DNA from: UBA2283 sp041658955
Lineage (GTDB): Bacteria > Patescibacteriota > Microgenomatia > UBA12405
Reading direction: 5' to 3'
Length of the DNA: 9,596 nt
NCBI GenBank assembly: GCA_041658955.1
Contig: JBAZZE010000029.1
Span: 1 to 9,596, forward strand
The translations under genes and the position numbers were made by a program. Of this stretch, positions 1 through 6,698 are shown piece by piece (within the stretch, counting starts at the first letter, position 1; each line of letters opens with the position of its first letter). The notes below the pieces were generated by a model, which did not search any database, was not told where the DNA came from, and was given only the letters and a program-made list of their open reading frames with translations.

Positions 1-42
1 TCCACAAAAGAGCGGGAATAAATCTGATTAACTTTATTTTTT

Positions 43-906
43 TCACTGTCTTAATTTAATCATAACCACTGGTATTAACAATAAGAATCCACCAAGACTA
101 ATAAAAATAATAGCCAAGAGAGTTGGAGAAGAAAATGTTTTGGTAACGTTGTTTAACTTGGGTGTAGGGGTAGGAAAAATTAGATCCTCAATACCACTTT
201 GATCAACAATAGTGTCACCTAAAATACTGGGAGTAAGGTTGGGAGTTGGCTCAACTACTGCCGTGGGTTCGGGTAAATCTGTGGGGATGGGTGCTAGTGA
301 AGGAATTGGGGTCGAGGTGGGATAGGGAGTTGGGGTAGCAGAAGGTGGAGAAGTGGGGCCTGGAGTGCCAGTTGGTAGAGGCGTGGGCGATGGGGTTGAA
401 GTTATAGTTGGAGATGGTGTTGGGGTAGAGGCTAGACAAGAATTATTGCTTGAACCTTTGGATTGGACGGCCAGACACCAATTCGGGTTTTTGGTCCAGC
501 TATAAACGTTATCAGCCGAAGCATACGAAGTTGAGTCAACTAATGTATTTGATTCATCAAAAATTCTGACTTGGTCAACGGAATCGTTGTTAAGAAATGT
601 ATTAGTTTCAAAAACATAAAATCCATAAGCTGGAATAGTGGTTGAGGGAATATTACGAGAATTTTCGGTGGAGTCTCGTAGCTTCCAACCACTTATACTT
701 TTGGGTGAACTACTGTTATTTCGAATTTCCACCCATTCGGGAGAGGCGTTGGCCATAAATTCGCTGAGAACAATATTGGTAGATGCTGAAGGTGTGGTTG
801 TTGCTGATGGAGTGGCGGTTGGAGCAATGGTAACACTGGGAGTAATAGACTGCGCAAAAATACCCCGAACGGAAAACAGAAAAAATATAATGAGAAACCC
901 CAACAC
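43..906 (-). CDS. Secreted lamin-tail-domain (LTD) protein with Pro/Thr-rich stalk and C-terminal membrane anchor
   Basis: A 287-residue protein probably displayed on the cell surface. Residues 3-19 form a hydrophobic signal segment ending in a plausible cleavage site (FAQS). A short Thr/Ser/Pro-rich spacer follows, then at about 45-145 an LTD fold, shown by the pattern IVLSEFMAN, then EWVEIRN, SGWKLRD and a YGFYVFE strand. Two cysteines (143 and 157) flank the end of the domain and could form a disulfide. Residues 160-226 are a low-complexity stalk rich in TP, SP and PT, and residues 262-282 form a membrane helix ending in a short basic tail. LTDs in bacteria are generally found in extracellular or envelope proteins; the exact ligand is unknown. 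The start is GTG at 906, 3 nt after the gltX stop, with TAAAAT five bases before it. The gene may therefore have its own leaderless promoter inside the gltX 3' end. No enzyme domain is visible. The domain call is confident; the role is inference. Confidence 0.85.
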   Translation of the reverse strand: MLGFLIIFFLFSVRGIFAQSITPSVTIAPTATPSATTTPSASTNIVLSEFMANASPEWVEIRNNSSSPKSISGWKLRDSTENSRNIPSTTIPAYGFYVFETNTFLNNDSVDQVRIFDESNTLVDSTSYASADNVYSWTKNPNWCLAVQSKGSSNNSCLASTPTPSPTITSTPSPTPLPTGTPGPTSPPSATPTPYPTSTPIPSLAPIPTDLPEPTAVVEPTPNLTPSILGDTIVDQSGIEDLIFPTPTPKLNNVTKTFSSPTLLAIIFISLGGFLLLIPVVMIKLRQ

Positions 907-909
907 AGA

Positions 910-2337
910 CTATTTTAACAAACCAAGAGCAATGTCGATTTTCCTCAAAGCTGATTCTTGACCTAATGCTGGTAAACACTCAACTACCGGTGGAGTGAAA
1001 GCAACTCCACAAATGGCTACTCGGAGAACCATAAAATATTCACCAATATTCCAATTATTAGTTTTAATTAAATCGGTAATTCGATTTTGGAGATCGCTAA
1101 AATCGGCAAATAATTCTTTGGTTTTGGTGAGCATTTCTCTGGCAACATCAGGCGAAGTTCCCTTTTTGAGTAACAATTCTTTTTCATAGACCACATCTTC
1201 AAACAAAAATTTGGTGGTTTCTTTTAGGTCTGAAAATTTGACAGTTCTTTCTTTGAGAACTGGAATTAAAATAGAAAGTTGTTCATCAGTAGCCTCACCT
1301 AAAAATTTTTTAAAATAGGGAAGTAGTTCGACATCGGTCTTCTGACGAATATACAGTCCGTTAATATAATCAAGTTTTTTACGATCAAAGGCTGGAGCTT
1401 TTTTATGAAGATGCTTGAGATTAAATTGGGAAACAAATTCATCCACAGTAAAAAGTTCTTGGTTGGTACCCGGATTCCAGCCCAAAAGCATAATGAAATT
1501 TAAAACCGCCTCGGGTAAATAGCCATCATCTAAAAAGGCTTGTGCATGAGTTGAACCGTGACGTTTACTCATTTTGCCTTTTCCTTCGGGGTCCAGAAAG
1601 ACTGTTAAATGAGCGATTGAGGGCATTTCCCAACCGAAATATTGGTATAGAAGTACGTGTTTGGGGGTAGAAGTAATCCACTCTTCACCTCGAAAGATAT
1701 GAGTGATCTTCATCAAATGATCATCAACCACGACGGCAAAGTGATAAGTGGGAATCCCATTTGATTTGATTAAGACCTGATCATCAACATCACGACTATT
1801 AAACTTAATTGGACCACGAACAATATCAGTAAAAGTTATGGTTTCATTTTCGGGAACTTTGAGTCGAATAACAAAAGGAACATTATCAGAAAGATTTTTA
1901 GCAACTTGGTCGGGGGTTAGTGAAAGACAGTGGCGGTCGTATTTAGGAATTTTTTTGGCGGCGCGCTGAGTATCTCTCAACTTGCTTAATCGCTCTTCAG
2001 TACAAAAACAGTAGTAAGCATGGTGATTATCAAGTAGAGTTTTGATGTGTTGTTGATATAGATTTTGCCTATCTGTCTGGACATATGGACCATAAGGACC
2101 ACCGATATCTGGACCCTCATCCCAACTTAAACCATAGTCTTTGACCACTTGAAGTAACCGTTTTTCGGCACCTTCAACATAACGTTTTTGATCGGTATCT
2201 TCGATCCGAATTATGAACTGGCCACCTGATTGTTTGGCAAGGGCATAACTATAAAGCAAAGTGCGAAGACCACCAATATGCAGCTCACCGGTAGGTGAAG
2301 GAGCCATACGAGTACGAACAGGGGTGGATTCAGACAT
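910..2337 (-). CDS. gltX: Glutamyl-tRNA synthetase
   Basis: Class I aminoacyl-tRNA synthetase that charges tRNA-Glu (and possibly tRNA-Gln if the lineage uses the amidotransferase route, which this window cannot show). The protein is 475 residues, normal for the family. The N-terminus carries VRTRMAPSPTGELHIGG (residues 7-23), the GluRS form of the HIGH motif. RIEDTD is at 44-49, a CFC...YDRHC zinc-module pattern at 110-137, the GRxxHxAVVVDDH-like region near 194-207, and KMSKRHGS at 255-262, the KMSKS loop. The C-terminal anticodon-binding helical region completes it. I chose ATG 2337 because it gives the usual short lead-in to the catalytic motif and has TAAAAT five bases upstream. An in-frame ATG at 2352 preceded by GGAG and an open frame to 2385 are alternatives. 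It ends 3 nt before the LTD gene on the same strand. Confidence 0.97.
   Translation of the reverse strand: MSESTPVRTRMAPSPTGELHIGGLRTLLYSYALAKQSGGQFIIRIEDTDQKRYVEGAEKRLLQVVKDYGLSWDEGPDIGGPYGPYVQTDRQNLYQQHIKTLLDNHHAYYCFCTEERLSKLRDTQRAAKKIPKYDRHCLSLTPDQVAKNLSDNVPFVIRLKVPENETITFTDIVRGPIKFNSRDVDDQVLIKSNGIPTYHFAVVVDDHLMKITHIFRGEEWITSTPKHVLLYQYFGWEMPSIAHLTVFLDPEGKGKMSKRHGSTHAQAFLDDGYLPEAVLNFIMLLGWNPGTNQELFTVDEFVSQFNLKHLHKKAPAFDRKKLDYINGLYIRQKTDVELLPYFKKFLGEATDEQLSILIPVLKERTVKFSDLKETTKFLFEDVVYEKELLLKKGTSPDVAREMLTKTKELFADFSDLQNRITDLIKTNNWNIGEYFMVLRVAICGVAFTPPVVECLPALGQESALRKIDIALGLLK
912..917 (-). promoter_or_regulatory. -10 box of the LTD-protein gene (leaderless type)
   Basis: On the minus strand TAAAAT is followed by five bases and then the GTG at 906. 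It is preceded by TGT, giving an extended -10 (TGnTAAAAT). It overlaps the last codons and stop of gltX. No SD sequence lies in the gap. Confidence 0.55.
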
Positions 2338-2342
2338 GAATG

Positions 2343-2348
2343 ATTTTA
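2343..2348 (-). promoter_or_regulatory. -10 box of gltX (leaderless type)
   Basis: Minus-strand TAAAAT with a TGT directly upstream (extended -10) and five bases (cattc) between it and ATG 2337. The predicted transcription start falls at the start codon. No clear -35 is visible. Confidence 0.55.
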
Positions 2349-2396
2349 ACATCCCGGGACTCCACTTGGATAACCTAAGGAACAAAAATATACCAA

Positions 2397-2475
2397 GATT
2401 GCCACGCTCATTCCTTCGCTCGCAATGACGGGCTGGGGTTGTTTGCCGCGATCATTCATTCGCTTGCAATGACCC
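2397..2475. repeat. Two tandem copies of a 35-bp intergenic repeat
   Basis: Copy 1 is 2397-2431 and copy 2 is 2441-2475, aligned without gaps at about 28 of 35 positions, with a 9-bp spacer (44-bp period). Each has a TTGCC-like left end and a conserved right half TTCGCT(C/T)GCAATGAC. In copy 1, ATTGC (2398-2402) and GCAAT (2422-2426) form short inverted ends; in copy 2 the left arm is degraded. The wording resembles the dispersed GCAATGACG-type palindromic repeats seen between genes in many bacterial genomes; that comparison is from memory. The region 2338-2529 is the largest intergenic gap and holds, besides these copies, only the two flanking promoters. Confidence 0.75.
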
Positions 2476-2517
2476 ATTCGGTTCGTTTCACTCTCTCAGG
2501 GTAAACTCAATATAGTG

Positions 2518-2523
2518 TAGAAT
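2518..2523 (+). promoter_or_regulatory. -10 box of the 346-residue membrane protein gene
   Basis: TAGAAT followed by six bases (tatttt) and ATG 2530, the same arrangement as the TAAAAT boxes of its neighbours. A second -10-like hexamer, TATAGT, sits at 2511-2516 and would give a leader of only a few bases. No SD is present. Confidence 0.5.
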
Positions 2524-2529
2524 TATTTT

Positions 2530-3570
2530 ATGTCTTTGACCTACACAGCTTTTGTTTCAAGAAGAATAATTAAATACGGTGGCGTAGGCATTTTAGGTTT
2601 TACTTTCGTTTATATTATTTTGGGAATGGCGATAGCTGCTTACCTTAGAGCTCATCCCCCTTATGTACCACCAGATGTTAAGTTTGGATTGTTACCTAAA
2701 ACAGTCTTTCCTGAGAAAAAATTTGAAAAAAAGAACTTCACGGCTGAGCTGCCAAATGACAAATTTCCAGTGTACAAAGATCAGGCAAAAGTTTATGTAA
2801 TTACCAGACCAGATAATACGTTCTTGGCATTGGATCAAGATACGATAACAGCCAAAGATTTTGGATTTGCTAGTAAACCAAGTGAGGTTAAATATGGAGT
2901 ATATGAATTTAAAAATGACTCCCTTAATCAAACCTTAACCATGAATGTACTTGATGGTAGCTTTCAACTTCGTTATCCATATGAAAATGACCAACTCCTC
3001 CTTAATCCAGAAAAAATGCCGACTAAAGAAGAAGCCATAACCATTGCTAAGGGATATTTGGCCGGTGCCAATAAGTTTCCAACTGACATTGCTGAAGGTG
3101 GAGAAAGAAAAGTTAGTTATTGGAAAATTGGATTTGAAGGATTGAAGTCAGTGTCATCACTATCTGAAGCAAATATTATTAAAGTAGACTTTTTTAGAAA
3201 AAGCATCACCGATGATCTAAAAATTGTGTCGTCAGATATAAACGGAGCCTCAGTTTCAGTGTTGGTAACTGGATCGCAAATGGAAGGTAAAAAAATAGTT
3301 GAAGTAAGCTATAAATATGCCAATATTGATCGGGAATTATTTTCTACCTACCCGATTAAAACACCGGAGCAAGCGTGGAATGACCTGAAGATAGGTAATT
3401 ATTGGCCAGCATCTGATGTAGAGACTAATAATGTGACAATTAGGAAAATGTATCTGGCTTATTTTGAACCAGTTAGTCTGACAAATTATTTACAACCAAT
3501 TTATGTGTTCGAAGGTGATGGAAAGTTTGCGGCATATGTGCCGGCAGTGACGGATAACTTTATTAAGTAA
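2530..3570 (+). CDS. Unrecognised membrane-anchored extracellular protein
   Basis: I do not recognise this 346-residue protein. A basic N-terminus (SRRIIKYGG) leads into one strong membrane helix at about 17-37, so the remaining ~305 residues should lie outside the membrane. There is no signal-peptidase II cysteine. The ectodomain is rich in beta-strand-like segments and charged residues and contains no cysteine. Two features hint at repeats of a small alpha/beta unit: TKEEAITIAKGYL (165-177) and TPEQAWNDLKIG (278-289) each look like the helix of a PepSY/YycI-type unit. The end (YLQPIYVFEGDG, then AAYVPAV) resembles the C-terminal strands of YycI/YycH-like regulators. That is a faint resemblance, not an assignment. 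It stands alone on the plus strand, and its stop overlaps the end of the convergent Nudix gene by 8 nt with no terminator hairpin between them. The coding call is firm and the function unknown. Confidence 0.85.
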   Translation: MSLTYTAFVSRRIIKYGGVGILGFTFVYIILGMAIAAYLRAHPPYVPPDVKFGLLPKTVFPEKKFEKKNFTAELPNDKFPVYKDQAKVYVITRPDNTFLALDQDTITAKDFGFASKPSEVKYGVYEFKNDSLNQTLTMNVLDGSFQLRYPYENDQLLLNPEKMPTKEEAITIAKGYLAGANKFPTDIAEGGERKVSYWKIGFEGLKSVSSLSEANIIKVDFFRKSITDDLKIVSSDINGASVSVLVTGSQMEGKKIVEVSYKYANIDRELFSTYPIKTPEQAWNDLKIGNYWPASDVETNNVTIRKMYLAYFEPVSLTNYLQPIYVFEGDGKFAAYVPAVTDNFIK

Positions 3571-3994
3571 CCAGATGGTAGCCAAGCTCCAATAACATAG
3601 GGATTTGATGAGGCATGGTATTTGTTGGTAAAAACTTAAAGTATTTCCCCTTATCGGTGTTACTCAGTTCGTTAATTTGGACTTTGACAAAATAGTGGAG
3701 TAAATGACCACGGGGATCACCATCGATATCTTCAACAAGTTTTATAAACTCCCATTTTGACTCTGGTAAGCCAAGCTCCTCTTTTAAAAGTCGGGGAACA
3801 CAATCTTTGATCAATTCATCTTTAAGTAAAAAACCACCAGGTAGATGCCAAGTGTCGATAAATGGAGGGATGTCCCTTTTGAGTAGATATATCTCCCCTA
3901 CTTCATTTTCAACTAATAACTCTATTACCAAACGAGGTGATAGAGTCAGGCTTAATAAAAAATCAGCAAGTGAGAGTTTATGGGGTGTTGACAC
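3563..3994 (-). CDS. Nudix hydrolase, GDP-mannose mannosyl hydrolase-like
   Basis: A 143-residue Nudix protein. The Nudix box runs from G54 to L76 with E60, R68, E72, E73 and G75 in place. The glutamate that normally follows the arginine is leucine (R68-L69). That RL variant, with the KDE before it and ELGL after it, matches what I recall of GDP-mannose mannosyl hydrolase (Gmm/NudD). The N-terminal part (LADFLLSL, then ELLVENEVGEIYLLKR, then WHLPGG) also lines up with that family. Nudix enzymes hydrolyse nucleoside diphosphates linked to another moiety; a nucleotide-sugar substrate is a reasonable inference but is not proven. I chose GTG 3994 because the family alignment starts there. The open frame extends to ATG 4069 and TTG 4090, but those residues lie over the well-conserved end of the upstream peptidase gene. 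It overlaps that gene by 17 nt, suggesting translational coupling. Confidence 0.85.
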   Translation of the reverse strand: MSTPHKLSLADFLLSLTLSPRLVIELLVENEVGEIYLLKRDIPPFIDTWHLPGGFLLKDELIKDCVPRLLKEELGLPESKWEFIKLVEDIDGDPRGHLLHYFVKVQINELSNTDKGKYFKFLPTNTMPHQIPMLLELGYHLVT

Positions 3995-4937
3995 TTTGGG
4001 TATATGGGAGCCAAGTAATATTTTCTTTGGCCCAAGAAATAATTTTTTGAGTATCAATAAATCGTTCATCAGATTGAGCGACAACGCCAATCATTTCGTG
4101 ACCACCAATGTTGATAAGAGACACAAAACAACCGCCTGCTTCCGGAGTCCAACCGGTTTTTAGTCCCTGTATTTCAGGAATTACCCCAAGAAGCTCATTT
4201 GTGGAGTCTAGAGTGTGGATAGTTTTGCCACTGATATCAGTAACTGTTATTTTTTTATTTTTAACTGTTTCGCGAATTACCGGATTTTTGATAGCGATTC
4301 GACCAAGTTGAGACAAATCATAAACAGAGGAATAGTGAGATGGTGAATGAATACCATCGAAATTAACAAAATTTGTATCATTGAGATTATATTTTTTGGC
4401 AATTAAATTCATTTCTTTTACAAATCCGGGGACTCCGTCCTGATGGTTTAGTGCCAAATTATAGGCAGAATCGTTGGCAGAATAAACTAATAAGGCAGTA
4501 ACCAAGGAGCGGACGGTAATCTTTTCACCTGGTTTCAGTTCCATGACTTTACCTTCAGCATAAGTTGAACCAATGGAGACAACCTCATCAAGTGGATAAA
4601 TATTAAGAGCAGTAAGCGCGGTGGCCAATTTAGTGGTTGAGGCTGGGTAAATTCGACTATGAATGTTTTTAGATAATAAAATTGTATTAGTGGTGTTATC
4701 CACTAAAATATAACTTTGAGCCAATAAAGAAGGTGGAGCTTCTTTAGTCACTTGAGGAATAGGGGGGTGGGTGTAAATGCTCAATGGGTCAACTGCCGGG
4801 GCGACGAACTTGGTAATTGGTAATAATTTGACCGCCAAAATACCGGCGACCAATAGAAGTCCGAGAATAATCAAGATTATCCATCGATTGCTTTGGGCTA
4901 CTTTTTTAGTGATTGGTTGAATTTTTTTTGACTTCAT
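3978..4937 (-). CDS. D-alanyl-D-alanine carboxypeptidase, peptidase S11 (PBP5/DacA type)
   Basis: A penicillin-binding serine peptidase that removes the terminal D-Ala of peptidoglycan pentapeptides outside the membrane. All three active-site motifs are intact: SxxK as S100-T-T-K103, SxN as S153-A-N155, and KTG as K260-T-G262. An N-terminal membrane helix (about 19-38) followed by a Pro-rich spacer (58-70) anchors the catalytic domain. This differs from classical PBP5, which has a cleaved signal and a C-terminal amphipathic anchor; the C-terminal domain is absent here. At 319 residues it is short but has the complete S11 catalytic domain. ATG 4937 lies inside aspS (32-nt overlap), so it is probably co-transcribed and coupled. 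A near-match to the local -10 motif (AAAAAT, five bases before ATG) could add a weak internal promoter. Its presence suggests a peptidoglycan wall. Confidence 0.95.
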   Translation of the reverse strand: MKSKKIQPITKKVAQSNRWIILIILGLLLVAGILAVKLLPITKFVAPAVDPLSIYTHPPIPQVTKEAPPSLLAQSYILVDNTTNTILLSKNIHSRIYPASTTKLATALTALNIYPLDEVVSIGSTYAEGKVMELKPGEKITVRSLVTALLVYSANDSAYNLALNHQDGVPGFVKEMNLIAKKYNLNDTNFVNFDGIHSPSHYSSVYDLSQLGRIAIKNPVIRETVKNKKITVTDISGKTIHTLDSTNELLGVIPEIQGLKTGWTPEAGGCFVSLINIGGHEMIGVVAQSDERFIDTQKIISWAKENITWLPYTQSVNTP

Positions 4938-6657
4938 TGACTATTTTTAGTCCGACATCGTCAAGTTGTTTTTGATCGACGACAGATGGTGCGTTCATAA
5001 GTAAATCAACTCCATTGCTACTAAGAGGGAAAGCGTAAATATCCCGAATGTTTGATTCATCGAGAAGTAGCATTAATAACCGATCAATTCCGATAGCCCA
5101 TCCACCATGTGGTGGAGCTCCGAAGTGAAAGGCTTGGTACATACCACCAAACTTCTTAATAACTTCTTCTCGACCATAACCAACTTTTTCAAAGGCTTTG
5201 ACCATAGTTTCCGGTTCATGGTTGCGAATAGAACCTGAGGCCAGCTCAAATCCATTAAGAGTTAAATCGTATTGCATTGATTTAATAGTCAGTGGATCTT
5301 GAGAATCGAGAGCCTTTGCACCACCTTCGGGCATGGAAAAAGGGTTGTGACCAAAATCGAGCTTACCTTCGTCATTGATTTCATAAAAAGGGAAACCAGT
5401 GATCCAGGCAAACGAAAGATTGTTGGGATCTTTTAGACTTAAAAGGTCCCCAAGAGTTCCGCGAACATATCCTAAAGCCTTGTTAACGGTAGCTAATTTA
5501 TCGGCTCCGAAAAATAATATATCACCAGCGGCAGCACCGACTAGTTTTATTAATTCTGATTGAATAGTGGATGGTAAAAATTTAGAAATTCCCGAGTCCA
5601 ATCCCCCACTGGTAACTTTGGCATAGGCCAAACCTTTGGCACCTTTTTCTTTGGCTAGTGATTCTAGCTGATCAATTTGTGGTTTAGTAAGTGTACTAGC
5701 ACCGGTGGCGACAATGAGTTTGATAACATCAGCATTGTTAAAGACATTAAATTCGGTTTTATTTTTTAATAGATCGGTAACATCTTGAAGCTCTAATCCG
5801 AAACGAATGTCTGGTTTATCTGAACCGTAGCGGTTCATAGCATCTTCATAAGAGATTTGAGGAAAGGGAAAAGTAGCGATTTTTTTCTGGGGGGCGACAA
5901 CTTCAAAAGTGTCTCGCATTAACCTTTGAGCAATGTCAAAAATAGCTTCTTGAGTAGGAAAGCTCATCTCTATGTCAATCTGATAGAAAACACCAGCATG
6001 ACGATCGGCTCGGGGGTCTTCATCACGGGCGCAAGGGGCTATTTGAAAATACCGGTCAACCCCACCGACCATGAGCAGTTGTTTGAATTGTTGAGGCGCT
6101 TGAGGGAGTACAAAAAATTTACCCTTATGGATTCTCGATGGCACCAAAAAGTCTCGGGCACCTTCGGGAGAAGAACTGGTTAACAAAGGAGTAATTACTT
6201 CCGTAAAACCGGCTTTATCCATCCAATTGCGGATAGCTAAAATGTAAGCATGTTTCTTTTTGATGATGTTGGCCAGACGAGCTCGGCGAAGGTCAAGATA
6301 GCGATATTTAAGACGTAAAGATTCATCAAGTTCGGTACCATCGGAATCAAGGGGAAATGGTGGAACTTCGGAACGATTAAGAATCGTGATCTTGTCAGCT
6401 TTGATTTCAACAGTTCCGGTGGGAATTTTGGTATTAATGGCTTTTTCATCTCGGGCAACAATAGTCCCCTCAACTTCAATAACCCATTCTTTACCAATGT
6501 CAATTTTTTCGGAAGTAACGATTTGGACAGTACCCGTCCAATCACGTAAGTCTATAAAATTCAGAGCACCATGGTCACGAAAGTTGGCTACCCAACCTTT
6601 GAGCAACACTTTTTGGCCAATCGTACTGATAGTATCTTTAATATATGTCCTTTCCAT
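4906..6657 (-). CDS. aspS: Aspartyl-tRNA synthetase (bacterial type)
   Basis: Class II synthetase charging tRNA-Asp (or Asp and Asn if non-discriminating). It has 583 residues, the bacterial length including the GAD insertion. The N-terminal OB-fold anticodon domain spans about 1-100 (KGWVANFRDHG at 20-30). Class II motif 1 lies around 140-160 (TEVITPLL), motif 2 at 209-230 (ARDEDPRADR then YQIDIEMSF), and the insertion domain at about 285-400. HNPFSMP is at 437-443 and motif 3 at 518-531 (GGWAIGIDRLLMLLL). In motif 2 the segment after DR reads HAGVFYQ where I would expect a Glu before FYQ or FTQ, so one usually conserved acidic residue seems replaced by Val; catalytic R and E of RDED are kept. 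ATG 6657 matches the family N-terminus, has no SD, and has TAAAAT six bases upstream. It heads the overlapping aspS-carboxypeptidase-Nudix run. Confidence 0.97.
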   Translation of the reverse strand: MERTYIKDTISTIGQKVLLKGWVANFRDHGALNFIDLRDWTGTVQIVTSEKIDIGKEWVIEVEGTIVARDEKAINTKIPTGTVEIKADKITILNRSEVPPFPLDSDGTELDESLRLKYRYLDLRRARLANIIKKKHAYILAIRNWMDKAGFTEVITPLLTSSSPEGARDFLVPSRIHKGKFFVLPQAPQQFKQLLMVGGVDRYFQIAPCARDEDPRADRHAGVFYQIDIEMSFPTQEAIFDIAQRLMRDTFEVVAPQKKIATFPFPQISYEDAMNRYGSDKPDIRFGLELQDVTDLLKNKTEFNVFNNADVIKLIVATGASTLTKPQIDQLESLAKEKGAKGLAYAKVTSGGLDSGISKFLPSTIQSELIKLVGAAAGDILFFGADKLATVNKALGYVRGTLGDLLSLKDPNNLSFAWITGFPFYEINDEGKLDFGHNPFSMPEGGAKALDSQDPLTIKSMQYDLTLNGFELASGSIRNHEPETMVKAFEKVGYGREEVIKKFGGMYQAFHFGAPPHGGWAIGIDRLLMLLLDESNIRDIYAFPLSSNGVDLLMNAPSVVDQKQLDDVGLKIVNEVKKNSTNH

Positions 6658-6663
6658 TTTGTA

Positions 6664-6669
6664 ATTTTA
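6664..6669 (-). promoter_or_regulatory. -10 box of aspS (leaderless type)
   Basis: Minus-strand TAAAAT, then six bases (tacaaa), then ATG 6657. It directly abuts the T-run of the upstream terminator. aspS can therefore be transcribed independently of the RNA gene that ends there. No SD is present. Confidence 0.55.
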
Positions 6670-6670
6670 C

Positions 6671-6698
6671 AAAAAAATAACTCCGAAATGTCGGAGTT
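6671..6698 (-). terminator. Intrinsic terminator of the RNA gene upstream of aspS
   Basis: A perfect 8-bp stem AACTCCGA/TCGGAGTT (6698-6691 with 6686-6679 on the minus strand), a 4-nt loop (catt), then ATTTTTTT. This is a textbook rho-independent terminator ending 13 nt before the aspS start codon. Confidence 0.9.

Noticed and set aside
1..42. Terminator after the LTD gene
   Set aside because: There is an A/T-rich run near 35-45 but no hairpin before it in the visible 42 bases; the gene's end signal may lie outside the window.
290..430. Tandem DNA repeat or CRISPR-like array
   Set aside because: The repetitiveness is the codon-level result of a TP/SP-rich protein stalk; no constant repeat unit or unique spacers exist.
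638..961. Plus-strand open frame of 107 codons over the LTD gene
   Set aside because: It is the complement of a coding region with clear signal, domain and anchor; its own translation has no recognisable features.
2338..2385. Longer gltX starting at 2385, or at ATG 2352 behind a GGAG
   Set aside because: The extra residues are not family-like, and the TAAAAT box five bases before ATG 2337 fits the pattern of the other genes. The GGAG before 2352 is the best counter-argument.
3995..4090. Nudix start at ATG 4069 or TTG 4090
   Set aside because: These residues lie over the conserved C-terminus of the carboxypeptidase in another frame, and the family alignment begins near GTG 3994.
5926..6183. 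Plus-strand open frame of 85 codons inside aspS
   Set aside because: It lies opposite the conserved motif 2 region of AspRS and shows no family signature or promoter.
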